Source: JAASSS01 sp021767745 (lineage in GTDB: Bacteria; Pseudomonadota; Gammaproteobacteria; UBA5335). From it: a stretch of DNA of 64,000 nucleotides. A program made the translations under genes and the position numbers. A model generated the notes under the pieces. That model was given only the letters and a program-made list of their open reading frames with translations. It ran no database searches and was not told where the DNA came from. This document shows positions 27,127-35,580 of this stretch, piece after piece. The stretch is from assembly GCA_034189165.1 (NCBI GenBank), contig JAXHVN010000020.1, positions 30,296-94,295 on the forward strand. Reading direction: 5' to 3'. Numbering within the stretch: position 1 is the stretch's first letter; the number at the start of each line of letters is the position of its first letter.

Positions 27127-28226
27127 AGGCGCATGGGCATCACGACGTGGCGGCTGGCCGGATCGGCCGGGTCGAGCAGCAGGCAGCTGCCGTTGGCATC
27201 GGTGAAGCGCAGTTCCACCTCGCTGCCGGCGAGCACGTTCAGCGGATCGGTGAGATAGCCGACGTTGAAGCCGATCTCCATCGCTTCGCCATCGTAGGTG
27301 GCCTCCAGTTCCTCCTCGGCGCTCTCGTGTTCGCTGTTGTTGGCACTGATGCTGACCCGTTCGGGCGTCAGGCTGAGCCGAATGCCACGGTACTTCTCGT
27401 TCGACAAGATCGCCGCCCGCCCGAGCGCCTCGCGCAGGCTCGCGCGGGCCACCTGCAGGCTGGCCGTGGTGCGCGCCGGAATCACGCGCTCGTAGTCCGG
27501 AAACCGCCCGTCGATGAGCTTGGAAGTGAACCGGTCGCTGCCGAGGTCCACACGCAGGTAGTTATCGGCCAGCTCCAGGGTCGCCTCGGCGTCAGTGTCC
27601 CGCAGCAGGCGGAAGAGCTCCACGATGCCCTTGCGCGGCACGATGATCTGTCGTTCGGTCTCGCCGCTCAGTACCGCTGGCACTTCGCTGGTCGCGAGCC
27701 GGTGACCGTCGGTGCCCACGGCGCGCAGATGATCGCGGCGCAGCTCCAGCAGCAGACCGTTGAGATAGTAGCGGACGTCCTGCTGGGCCATCGCGATCTG
27801 CGTCTGCTCCAGCAGGTAGCGCAGCTGTGACTGCGCCAGCCGCACCTGGGTCTTGCTGCCGCTGCTGTCCAGCAGCGGGAATTCATCCGCCGGCAGCGTG
27901 GCGAGCATGAAGCGGCTGCGCCCACCCCGCACCAGCATGCGTCCGCCCTCCAGCGTCAGCTGCAGGTTGGCCTCGGCCGGCAGACTGCGGCAGATATCGA
28001 GCAGTTTGCGTGCCGCCACGGTCACGGTGGCATCCGGGTGCTCTGCCTCCAACATCAGGCTCGCCTGCATCTCGACCTCCAGATCCGTGGTCGTCAGGTA
28101 CAGGGTGTTCTCACGCAGTGCCAACCGCACGTTCGCGAGGATTGGCAGTGTCTGCCGACGTTCGACCACGCCGATCACGCTCTGCAGCGGCCTTAGGAGT
28201 TCTTCCCGGCTGAGGGTGAGGTTCAT
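27123..28226 (-). CDS. dnaN: DNA polymerase III subunit beta (sliding clamp)
   Basis: A 367-residue ring-forming clamp. Three homologous domains can be followed: MNLTLSREELLRPLQSVIGVVERRQTLPILANVRL; the centre with ELRRDHLRAVGTDGHRLA; and the third with IGFNVGYLTDPLNVLAG and the C-terminal hallmark SRHVVMPMRL. It tethers polymerase III to DNA and recruits repair partners. It lies 252 bases downstream of dnaA; that gap has DnaA-box-like sequences. Confidence 0.96.
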   Translation of the reverse strand: MNLTLSREELLRPLQSVIGVVERRQTLPILANVRLALRENTLYLTTTDLEVEMQASLMLEAEHPDATVTVAARKLLDICRSLPAEANLQLTLEGGRMLVRGGRSRFMLATLPADEFPLLDSSGSKTQVRLAQSQLRYLLEQTQIAMAQQDVRYYLNGLLLELRRDHLRAVGTDGHRLATSEVPAVLSGETERQIIVPRKGIVELFRLLRDTDAEATLELADNYLRVDLGSDRFTSKLIDGRFPDYERVIPARTTASLQVARASLREALGRAAILSNEKYRGIRLSLTPERVSISANNSEHESAEEELEATYDGEAMEIGFNVGYLTDPLNVLAGSEVELRFTDANGSCLLLDPADPASRHVVMPMRL

Positions 28227-28478
28227 CGCGATATTCCTTGCGTCGTCCTAACGATATCTGACTTAGAAGATGAGCTTGAGGGTGGGGGTGGTGTTGGGCT
28301 CGGCCCCTACCGGTGGACAACTCTGGCGATGCATTGCAATTCAGTTGCTTACCGGCTCGGTGCCGGCCGTGGAGCCGGTGGATAACCGGCCGTTGCCGGT
28401 GTGGACGGATGTGACTGGATTGGCCGTCGCTGCCGCTGTGCTCATTTCATCCCCATATTGTCCACAGCCTGTCCGCAA
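28227..28478. other. Candidate oriC region between dnaA and dnaN
   Basis: This 252-base gap has several sequences close to the DnaA box TTATCCACA: GGTGGATAA at 28377-28385 (8 of 9 on the reverse strand), TTGTCCACA at 28458-28466 (8 of 9) and GGTGGACAA at 28312-28320 (7 of 9). It also holds a relatively AT-rich patch around 28441-28460. These could serve origin function, dnaA/dnaN regulation, or both. The other gap, upstream of dnaA, shows no comparable boxes. Confidence 0.5.
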
Positions 28479-29840
28479 CTAGTTGCACAGCGTGCGCAGC
28501 AGGATCAGGTAATCGTCGCGCACGCGCGGATCTTCCTGTCGCAGTTCGGCGATCTTGCGACAGGCGTGCAGTACGGTGGTGTGATCGCGGCCGCCGAAGT
28601 GCTTGCCGATCTCCGGCAGGCTCTCGCCGGTGAGCTCCTTGGCCAGCGACATCGCGATCTGACGCGGCCGGGCGATCGTGCGCGAACGCTTGCTGGAGAG
28701 CAGCTCGCTGAGCGAGAGCCGGTAGTATTCGGCGACGGTGCGCTGGATGTTGTCGATCGAGATCCGCCGATCCTGTGCCATCAGCTGGTCGCGCAGCGTC
28801 TCGCGGGCGAAGTCGATGGTGATCGGCTGCTTGGTCAGGTTCGCATTCGCTGCCACCAGGCGCAGCGCGCCTTCCAGCTCACGGACGTTGGAGCGCACGC
28901 GGTTGGCGATGAAGAAGGCGACATCCTGGGGCAGATTGACCTTCAGCTCGCCGGCCTTGTGCAGCAGGATCGCCGCCCGCGTCTCCAGTTCCGGCGGTTC
29001 CACCGCCACCGTCAGGCCCGAACCGAAGCGCGACTTCAGCCGCTCTTCCAGGCCGAGGATCTCCCGCGGGTAGCGATCGCAGGTCAGGATCACCTGCTTC
29101 TCCGACTCCAGCAGCGTGTTGAAGGTGTGGAAGAACTCTTCCTGCGAGTTCTCCTTGCCGACGAAAAACTGGATGTCGTCGATCAGCAGGACATCGGCGC
29201 CGCGGTAGAAGTGCTTGAAGTCGGTGGTCTTGCCGCGCCGGATCGAGCCGATCCAGTCGTTCACCCAGGCGTCCGAGTGCTGGTAGACCACGGTATCGCC
29301 GCGCTCCTCGCGCAGGCTGTTGCCGACCGCGTGCATCAGGTGGGTCTTGCCGAGTCCGGTGTCCCCGTAGATCAGCAAGGGGTTATAGGTGAGGCCGGGA
29401 TTGCTGGCGACCTGCTGGGCGGCGGCCAGCGCCAGCTTGTTGGATTTGCCCTCGACGAAGTTGGCGAACAGGTAACGCTCGTTCAGCTTGTCGCCCCGGC
29501 CCCAGCTACGGCGGCGGGCGGCGACCGGTGGCGACGGTGACGGGGTGGGCTCGCTGCCATTGAGCGGTGGTCGGGCCGGGGCGGCGGTGGGCGCCGAGCC
29601 GATCTTCAGCACGACCCGCATCGCGGCCGGCGCCAGGCGTTCGGCGAGCGCATCCTCGATCGCCTGCAGGTAGTGTTGACCGACCCAGTCGCGCACGAAC
29701 GGGTTGGGCGCGTAGAGCTGCAGCGTCTGCTGGTCGTGCACCGCCTGTAGTGGCCGGATCCACATGTTCATCTGCGTTTCCGGCAGCCGTTGTTCGAGGT
29801 CTGCCAGACATTGCCGCCAAAGATCCACGCGCGCTCCCAA
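28479..29840 (-). CDS. dnaA: Chromosomal replication initiator protein DnaA
   Basis: A 453-residue initiator. Domain I (LWRQCLADLEQRLPETQMNMWIRPLQ) binds helicase; a short linker (about 85-115) is domain II. Domain III shows NPLLIYGDTGLGKTHLMHAVGN (Walker A), DVLLIDDIQFFVGKENSQEEFFHTFN (Walker B) and CDRYPREI. Domain IV ends with the DNA-binding signature GGRDHTTVLHACRKI. The start is a GTG. It heads the minus-strand dnaA-dnaN-recF-gyrB series, divergent from rpmH. Confidence 0.97.
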   Translation of the reverse strand: MGARVDLWRQCLADLEQRLPETQMNMWIRPLQAVHDQQTLQLYAPNPFVRDWVGQHYLQAIEDALAERLAPAAMRVVLKIGSAPTAAPARPPLNGSEPTPSPSPPVAARRRSWGRGDKLNERYLFANFVEGKSNKLALAAAQQVASNPGLTYNPLLIYGDTGLGKTHLMHAVGNSLREERGDTVVYQHSDAWVNDWIGSIRRGKTTDFKHFYRGADVLLIDDIQFFVGKENSQEEFFHTFNTLLESEKQVILTCDRYPREILGLEERLKSRFGSGLTVAVEPPELETRAAILLHKAGELKVNLPQDVAFFIANRVRSNVRELEGALRLVAANANLTKQPITIDFARETLRDQLMAQDRRISIDNIQRTVAEYYRLSLSELLSSKRSRTIARPRQIAMSLAKELTGESLPEIGKHFGGRDHTTVLHACRKIAELRQEDPRVRDDYLILLRTLCN

Positions 29841-29952
29841 CTCTCGTCAAAGCCACTGCCCCGGCGCCGCTGTCGTTGCCGCCGGGACCGGGGGAGCCGG
29901 TCAGTCTAGCGAGCCGCTCAGCCAGCGACCACTACGGCACATTGCGTCGTGG

Positions 29953-29982
29953 TTGACACATCAGCCGCGCCCTCCGTAGCAT
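29953..29982 (+). promoter_or_regulatory. Sigma-70-like promoter of rpmH
   Basis: A perfect -35 TTGACA (29953-29958) is followed after 18 bases by TAGCAT (29977-29982), four of six matches to the -10. The leader to the rpmH ATG would be about 65 bases. It lies in the 215-base gap between divergent dnaA and rpmH, where I see nothing else. Confidence 0.5.
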
Positions 29983-30055
29983 TCGGCGGCTGAATCGCGC
30001 GCGCACGTTCGCGCCAAGTTACTGATTTGCAAAGCCGCCAGCCGGGATAGACAGC

Positions 30056-30190
30056 ATGAAACGTACCTTTCAGCCGAGCGTGATCAAGCGCAAGCGGACG
30101 CACGGTTTCCGCAGTCGCATGGCGACCAAGGGGGGTCGGCGGGTCATCAATGCCCGGCGTGCCCGTGGCCGGCATCGGTTGACGCCCTAG
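30056..30190 (+). CDS. rpmH: 50S ribosomal protein L34
   Basis: A 44-residue ribosomal protein: MKRTFQPSVIKRKRTHGF at the N-terminus, RSRMATKGGRRVINARRARG in the middle and a C-terminal HRLTP. The length and sequence are those of bacterial L34, a very basic protein of the large subunit. It is followed by rnpA in the usual arrangement. The gene is short and easily missed. Confidence 0.98.
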   Translation: MKRTFQPSVIKRKRTHGFRSRMATKGGRRVINARRARGRHRLTP

Positions 30191-30202
30191 CCGGTCATCG
30201 GC

Positions 30203-30580
30203 ATCGACGCGCGGTCGACGGGCTTCTCCCGCCGGCAGCGGCTCGTCGAGGCACAGCGGTTCCGGCAGGTCTTCCGGCATGGCAGGCGGGTGCGCGGCGA
30301 GCTACTGGTGGCCGTGGTGTTGCCCGGCGCCTGCGCGCACGCCCGGCTGGGCATGGCGATCTCGCGGCGGCACGCCGGAACCAACGTGGCCCGCAACCGC
30401 ATCAAGCGACACATCCGTGAGAGCTTCCGGCAGGTCCAGACCGAGCTTGGAGCCGTGGATGTCGTCGTGACCACCCGTCCCACCATCGTCCACGCCGACG
30501 CCCGCGCCCTGCGGCACGAGCTCGACCGCCTCTGGTCGCGCGTCGCGCGTGGCGGTGGCCTGCAACGGCAGTCGCTATGA
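30203..30580 (+). CDS. rnpA: Ribonuclease P protein component, with no ordinary start codon
   Basis: The protein subunit of RNase P, which trims tRNA 5' ends together with the catalytic RNA. The body has LGMAISRRHAGTNVARNRIKRHIRESFR, the RNA-binding signature, and LRHELDRLWSRV at the end. The typical N-terminus GFSRRQRLVEAQRFRQVFRHGRRVRGELL reads in frame upstream of the first GTG (30290). Between the in-frame stop at 30188 and that GTG there is no ATG, GTG, TTG or CTG. Only ATC codons at 30197 and 30203 precede the conserved part. I therefore place the start at an ATC (30203), a rare initiator; a GTG start at 30290 would remove conserved sequence. The stop overlaps the yidC ATG. Confidence 0.82.
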   Translation: MDARSTGFSRRQRLVEAQRFRQVFRHGRRVRGELLVAVVLPGACAHARLGMAISRRHAGTNVARNRIKRHIRESFRQVQTELGAVDVVVTTRPTIVHADARALRHELDRLWSRVARGGGLQRQSL

Positions 30581-32253
30581 GCGCCTATCTCGACAATGCC
30601 CGCTTCTTCCTGATCGCCGCCGTCGTGTTCTGCGGGTTCCTGATCTGGGACGCGTGGCAGACCGACTACGCCGCGGCGCCGACCGAGGTCGCCACCACCG
30701 AGCGTCCGGCGGCCACAGCCACGGCGCCGGCCCCGGTCGAGGAGACCGACCTGCCGGCGGTGGGCGCGCTGCCCGCCGGCGAGGACTCACCGGCGCCGCC
30801 TGTTGCCACCGCCGCTGCGGGCGGCGATCACATCTCGGTACGTACCGACGTGCTGGCCCTGCGGATCGATACCGTCGGCGGCGTGCTCGACTACGCCGCG
30901 CTGCCGGGCTACCCGGTCACGCCCTCGCAGCCGGACGAGCCAGTGGTGCTGCTGAGCGAGGCGCCGGCGGAGTTCTTCATCGTCCAGAGCGGCCTGCTCG
31001 GCGAGGGCCTGCCCGATCATCGGCAGACCTGGCAGGCCGAGCGGCCACGCTACGTGCTGGCCGAGGATGCCGAAACGCTGGTTGTGCCGCTCACCTGGCA
31101 GCAGGACGGCCGCACGGTCACCAAGCGCTTCGTCTTCACCCGCGGCAGCTACGAGGTGGAGGTCCAGTACGAGATCCGCAATGCCGGCGAGGCGGCGCTG
31201 GCGCCGCGCCAGTATGCCCAGCTGCAGCAGCGGGCGCGGGCCTCGGGCGGTACCTTCTTCGTCCGCAAGTTCCGCGGCGCGGCCTACTACGACGGCAAGT
31301 ACCACCAGCTGAGCTTCGAGGATCTCGGCGAAAGCCCGGTGGATGTTGGCGTCCAGGGCGGCTGGGCGTCGATGCTGCAGCACTACTTCCTCGCGGCGGC
31401 CATTCCGCCGGCGGACTCGCTGAACCGCTACTACAGTCGCGGCCTCGGCGAGAATCGCTATCTGATCGGCTTCGTCGGCGAGGCGGCGCAGATCGCTCCG
31501 GGGGCGCAGGGGCGGCTGTCCCACCGGCTCTATCTCGGGCCGAAGGCCCAGGATCATCTGGATGAGGTCGCGCCGGGGCTGTCGCTGACGGTCGATTACG
31601 GCTGGCTGACCATCATCGCCCGGCCGCTGTTCTGGGTGCTGGCGCTGATCCACGACCTGATCGGCAACTGGGGCTGGTCGATCGTGATCCTCACGCTGCT
31701 GATCAAGCTGGCCTTCTACAAGCTCTCCGAGGCGCAGTACCGCTCGATGGCGAAGATGCGTCGCTTCGCCCCGCGCATCCAGGCGCTGCGCGAACGCTTC
31801 GGCGACGATCGCCAGAAGCTCAACGAAGCGATGATGGATCTGTATCGCAAGGAGAAATTCAATCCGCTGGGCGGCTGCCTGCCGCTGCTGGTGCAGATGC
31901 CGGTGTTCATCGCGCTCTACTGGGTGCTGATCGCCAGCGTCGATCTGCGCCACGCCGGTTTCATGTTCTGGATCGACGATCTGTCGAGCCCGGATCCGCT
32001 GTTCATCCTGCCGGTGCTCTTCGGCATCTCGATGCTGGCGCAGCAGAAGCTCTCCGCCCAGACCATCACCGATCCGATCCAGCAGCGCGTGATGATGTTC
32101 ATGCCGATCGGCCTGACCATCTTCTTCGCCTTTTTCCCGGCCGGCCTGGTGCTCTACTGGCTGGCGAACAACCTGCTCAGCATCGTGCAGCAGTGGTACA
32201 TCATGCGCAAAGTCGATGCCGAGGCCCCGGGCGGCCAAGCCGCCAACGCCTGA
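30577..32253 (+). CDS. yidC: Membrane protein insertase YidC
   Basis: A 558-residue insertase for inner membrane proteins, working alone or with SecYEG. The N-terminal helix (ARFFLIAAVVFCGFLIWDAWQ) is followed by a low-complexity Ala/Pro stretch and the large periplasmic beta-domain (about 85-340). The conserved core helices are NWGWSIVILTLLIKLAFYKLSEAQYRSMAKMR, FNPLGGCLPLLVQMPVFIALYWVL, and MFMPIGLTIFFAFFPAGLVLYWLANNLLSIVQQWYI. The ATG overlaps the rnpA stop (ATGA). No yidD lies between rnpA and yidC, unlike in many relatives. Confidence 0.96.
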   Translation: MSAYLDNARFFLIAAVVFCGFLIWDAWQTDYAAAPTEVATTERPAATATAPAPVEETDLPAVGALPAGEDSPAPPVATAAAGGDHISVRTDVLALRIDTVGGVLDYAALPGYPVTPSQPDEPVVLLSEAPAEFFIVQSGLLGEGLPDHRQTWQAERPRYVLAEDAETLVVPLTWQQDGRTVTKRFVFTRGSYEVEVQYEIRNAGEAALAPRQYAQLQQRARASGGTFFVRKFRGAAYYDGKYHQLSFEDLGESPVDVGVQGGWASMLQHYFLAAAIPPADSLNRYYSRGLGENRYLIGFVGEAAQIAPGAQGRLSHRLYLGPKAQDHLDEVAPGLSLTVDYGWLTIIARPLFWVLALIHDLIGNWGWSIVILTLLIKLAFYKLSEAQYRSMAKMRRFAPRIQALRERFGDDRQKLNEAMMDLYRKEKFNPLGGCLPLLVQMPVFIALYWVLIASVDLRHAGFMFWIDDLSSPDPLFILPVLFGISMLAQQKLSAQTITDPIQQRVMMFMPIGLTIFFAFFPAGLVLYWLANNLLSIVQQWYIMRKVDAEAPGGQAANA

Positions 32254-32278
32254 GCCGGCAGCCGGGCGGGCCACCGGC

Positions 32279-33604
32279 ATGGTCGCCAGCGAGACTATCG
32301 CCGCGATCGCCACGCCGCCCGGCTTCGGCGGCGTCGGCATCGTGCGCTGCTCCGGCCCGGGCGTGCCGGCGCTGATCGATGGCATCGTCGGCCGCCCGCT
32401 CCAGCCGCGACTGGCCACCTTCGCCACCTTCCACGGCGAGCAGGGGCCGATCGATCACGGCCTCGCCCTCTACTTCCGAGCGCCGGGCTCGTTCACGGGC
32501 GAGGATGTGCTCGAACTGCAGGCGCACGGGGGCCCCGTGGTACTCGATCTGCTGCTGGCCCGCTGTCTTGCCCTGGGGGCCAGACCGGCGCGGCCGGGCG
32601 AGTTCTCCGAACGTGCCTTCCATCACGGCAAGCTTGACCTGGCACAGGCGGAGGCCGTCGCCGACCTGATCGCCAGTCGCTCGGTAGCCGCCGCGCGCGC
32701 GGCGCAGGCGAGCCTGACGGGTGAATTCTCCCGCCGCGTGCAGGCGCTGGGCGCCAGGCTGATGACGCTGAGAGTCCAGCTCGAGGCGGGCCTGGACTTC
32801 GCCGACGAGGACATCGCGCCGGCGCACGCCGGGGAGCAATGGCAGACGCTGCAGGCCCTGCGCGAGGCGCTGGCCGCGCTGCAGCAGGATGCCGCGCACG
32901 GCGAGCGCCTGCAGCAGGGGCTCACGGTGCTGATCGCCGGGCCGCCCAATGCCGGCAAGTCGAGCCTGCTGAACCGGCTGGCCGGCAGCGAGAGCGCGAT
33001 CGTCACCCCCATCGCCGGCACCACGCGCGATGTCCTGCGCGAACAGTTGCTGCTCGACGGGCTGCCGCTGGAGGTGCTGGATACCGCCGGTCTGCGCGAG
33101 AGTTCCGATCCGATCGAGCAGGAGGGCATGCGCCGGGCCCGTGCCGCCGCGAGCCGTGCCGACGTCATTCTCTGGGTCACCGAGGCCGGTGCGCCGGTGC
33201 CGCCCGATCCGGCACTGGCCGCGAGCGCCGCCACCCTGCTGGTGTTGCACAACAAGATCGATCTGACCGCGCCAGCCGTGCCGCCCGGCGAAACTCTGCC
33301 GCTGCGCTGTTCGATGCGCACCGGCGAGGGCATCGAGGCGCTGCGCCAGCGGCTGCGCCGGCTCGCTGGCGTCGAAGGCAGCCCCGAACGCGGCGTCTTC
33401 TCCGCCCGTCGGCGGCACCTGCACGCCCTGACGGCGGCGCAGCAGGCACTGGCGAGGCTGACGCCGGCCGAGTTCACCCATGCTCCGGAGCTGGCGGCCG
33501 AGCAGCTGCGCCTGGCCCAGCGTGAACTCGGCACGATCACCGGCGAAGTCACCACCGAGGACCTGCTCGGCGAGATCTTCGCCAGCTTCTGCATCGGCAA
33601 GTGA
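32279..33604 (+). CDS. mnmE: tRNA uridine-5-carboxymethylaminomethyl modification GTPase MnmE
   Basis: A 441-residue GTPase that with MnmG modifies the wobble uridine of certain tRNAs. The N-terminal folate-binding domain has ETIAAIATPPGFGGVGIVRCSG and FTGEDVLELQAHGGPVVLDLLL. The G domain, inserted near residue 215, has GPPNAGKSSLLNRLAG, IAGTTRDVLRE, DTAGLRESSDPIEQEG and HNKIDL. The C-terminus ends FASFCIGK, with the catalytic Cys of C-x-GK. The ATG at 32279 was chosen because longer frames lie within yidC. Confidence 0.96.
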   Translation: MVASETIAAIATPPGFGGVGIVRCSGPGVPALIDGIVGRPLQPRLATFATFHGEQGPIDHGLALYFRAPGSFTGEDVLELQAHGGPVVLDLLLARCLALGARPARPGEFSERAFHHGKLDLAQAEAVADLIASRSVAAARAAQASLTGEFSRRVQALGARLMTLRVQLEAGLDFADEDIAPAHAGEQWQTLQALREALAALQQDAAHGERLQQGLTVLIAGPPNAGKSSLLNRLAGSESAIVTPIAGTTRDVLREQLLLDGLPLEVLDTAGLRESSDPIEQEGMRRARAAASRADVILWVTEAGAPVPPDPALAASAATLLVLHNKIDLTAPAVPPGETLPLRCSMRTGEGIEALRQRLRRLAGVEGSPERGVFSARRRHLHALTAAQQALARLTPAEFTHAPELAAEQLRLAQRELGTITGEVTTEDLLGEIFASFCIGK

Positions 33605-33669
33605 TTGTTTAAACTCACAGCCCCCACCTGCTTCGACCCGCGAGGCCCGGCACCGCCGGTGGCACGCCG

Positions 33670-35580
33670 ATGACGACGGACATGTATCGCTATGAGGTGA
33701 TCGTGGTGGGCGGCGGTCACGCCGGCACCGAGGCGGCGCTCGCCAGTGCCCGCAGCGGCGCGCGCACCCTGCTGCTGACGCAGAATCTCGACACGCTCGG
33801 CCAGATGAGCTGCAACCCGGCCATCGGCGGCATCGGCAAGGGCCACTTGGTGCGCGAGATCGATGCCCTCGGCGGTGCCATGGCGGCGGCGGCGGACACG
33901 GCGGGGATCCAGTTCCGTACGCTGAACGCCCGCAAGGGACCGGCGGTGCGTGCCACCCGGGCACAGGCGGATCGGGTCCGCTACCGTCAGGCGATCCGCC
34001 AGCGGCTGGAAGCCGAGCCGCGGCTGACACTGTTCCAGCAGGGCGTGGAAGATCTGTGCGTGACGGGCGGCGAGGTGACCGGCGTGCGCACCCAGCTCGG
34101 TCTCACCTTCTCGGCGCGTGCGGTGGTGCTCACCGTGGGCACTTTTCTCGGCGGGCGCATCCACGTCGGCGAGGCCAGCCACGCCGGCGGCCGAGCGGGC
34201 GATCCGCCGGCCAATGCGCTGGCCGCGCGCCTGCGGGAACTGCCGTTGCGCGTCGGCCGGCTGAAGACCGGCACGCCGCCGCGGCTGGATGGGCGCAGCA
34301 TCGATTTCTCCCGCCTCGCCGAGCAGCCCGGCGACACGCCGGTCCCGGTGTTCTCTTTCCTCGGCCGGGCGCAGGATCATCCGCCGCAGCGCCCCTGCCA
34401 CGTCACCTACACCAACGCGGCGACGCATGCGGTGATCCGCCGCGCCCTGCACCGCTCGCCGATGTATGCCGGGCGCATCGAGGGCACCGGCCCGCGCTAC
34501 TGCCCCTCCATCGAGGACAAGGTCGTGCGCTTCGCCGAGCGCGAGGCGCATCAGATCTTCGTCGAGCCGGAAGGGCTCGATACCGCCGAAATCTACCCCA
34601 ACGGCATCTCCACCAGCCTGCCCTTCGAGGTGCAAGTCGAGTTCGTGCGCACGATCGCCGGCTTCGAGCAGGCCGTGCTGACCCGCCCGGGCTATGCCAT
34701 CGAGTACGACTATTTCGATCCGCGCGAGCTGCAGCCCTCGCTGGAGACCCGTCACCTGCCGAATCTGTACTTCGCCGGTCAGATCAATGGCACCACGGGT
34801 TATGAGGAAGCCGCGGCGCAGGGGCTGGTGGCCGGGCTCAATGCCGCGCGGCGGGCCCGTGGCGAGGCGCCCTGGTGCCCCGGTCGCGACCAGGGTTACC
34901 TCGGCGTGCTGATCGACGATCTGGTGACCCGCGGCACGCAGGAGCCCTACCGCATGTTCACCAGCCGTGCCGAATACCGGCTGTTGCTGCGCGAGGACAA
35001 TGCCGACCTGCGGCTGACGCCGATCGGCCGCGAGCTCGGCCTGGTGGACGCGCGCCGCTGGCGGCTGTTCTGCGCCAAGCGCGAGGCGATCGAGCGCGGC
35101 CAGGCGCAGCTGCGTGAGACGCTCGTGCGGCCGGATTCGCCCGCCGGCTATCGGCTGGCGGCGGCGCTGGGCGAGCCGCTCGGGCGCGAGCAGTATGCCG
35201 ACGCCCTGCTGCGGCGCCCGCAGCTGGACTACGCCACGCTGTGCGCGGCGCTGCAGGTGTCGCCGGCCGAGATCTCGGTGGCGGACGCGCCGGCACTGGC
35301 GCCGGCACTGGCCGAGCAGGCGGCGGCGCAGATCGAGATCCAGGCCCGCTACCACGGCTATCTGGCGCGCCAGCAGGCGGAGATCGAGCGCCAGCAGGCG
35401 CACGAGCAGACCGCGCTGCCGCCCGACCTCGACTATGCCACCGTGACGGGCCTGTCGAGCGAGGTGCGCCAGAAGCTGGTGCAGATCCGCCCGGCTACGG
35501 TTGGCCAGGCGGCCCGCATCGCTGGCGTCACGCCGGCCGCGGTCTCGCTGCTGCTGATCCACCTGCGCAGGAGCGCCTGA
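33670..35580 (+). CDS. mnmG: tRNA uridine-5-carboxymethylaminomethyl modification enzyme MnmG (GidA)
   Basis: A 636-residue FAD enzyme, partner of MnmE. FAD-binding YEVIVVGGGHAGTEAALASARSG is followed by LGQMSCNPAIGGIGKGHLVREIDALGGAMA, LNARKGPAVRATRAQADR, GRLKTGTPPRLDGRSIDFS and PRYCPSIEDKVVRF. Near the C-terminus GVLIDDLVTRGTQEPYRMFTSRAEYRLLLREDNAD and DYATVTGLSSEVRQKL complete the family pattern. In many bacteria rsmG-parA-parB follow; here oppA follows directly, its ATG overlapping the mnmG stop. Confidence 0.97.
   Translation: MTTDMYRYEVIVVGGGHAGTEAALASARSGARTLLLTQNLDTLGQMSCNPAIGGIGKGHLVREIDALGGAMAAAADTAGIQFRTLNARKGPAVRATRAQADRVRYRQAIRQRLEAEPRLTLFQQGVEDLCVTGGEVTGVRTQLGLTFSARAVVLTVGTFLGGRIHVGEASHAGGRAGDPPANALAARLRELPLRVGRLKTGTPPRLDGRSIDFSRLAEQPGDTPVPVFSFLGRAQDHPPQRPCHVTYTNAATHAVIRRALHRSPMYAGRIEGTGPRYCPSIEDKVVRFAEREAHQIFVEPEGLDTAEIYPNGISTSLPFEVQVEFVRTIAGFEQAVLTRPGYAIEYDYFDPRELQPSLETRHLPNLYFAGQINGTTGYEEAAAQGLVAGLNAARRARGEAPWCPGRDQGYLGVLIDDLVTRGTQEPYRMFTSRAEYRLLLREDNADLRLTPIGRELGLVDARRWRLFCAKREAIERGQAQLRETLVRPDSPAGYRLAAALGEPLGREQYADALLRRPQLDYATLCAALQVSPAEISVADAPALAPALAEQAAAQIEIQARYHGYLARQQAEIERQQAHEQTALPPDLDYATVTGLSSEVRQKLVQIRPATVGQAARIAGVTPAAVSLLLIHLRRSA

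Noticed and set aside
32623..35562. A 979-codon open frame on the minus strand
   Set aside because: It lies opposite mnmE and mnmG, which are unmistakable. Long antisense frames are common in such GC-rich coding DNA, and its translation is low-complexity Arg/Ala/Gln-rich with no domain.
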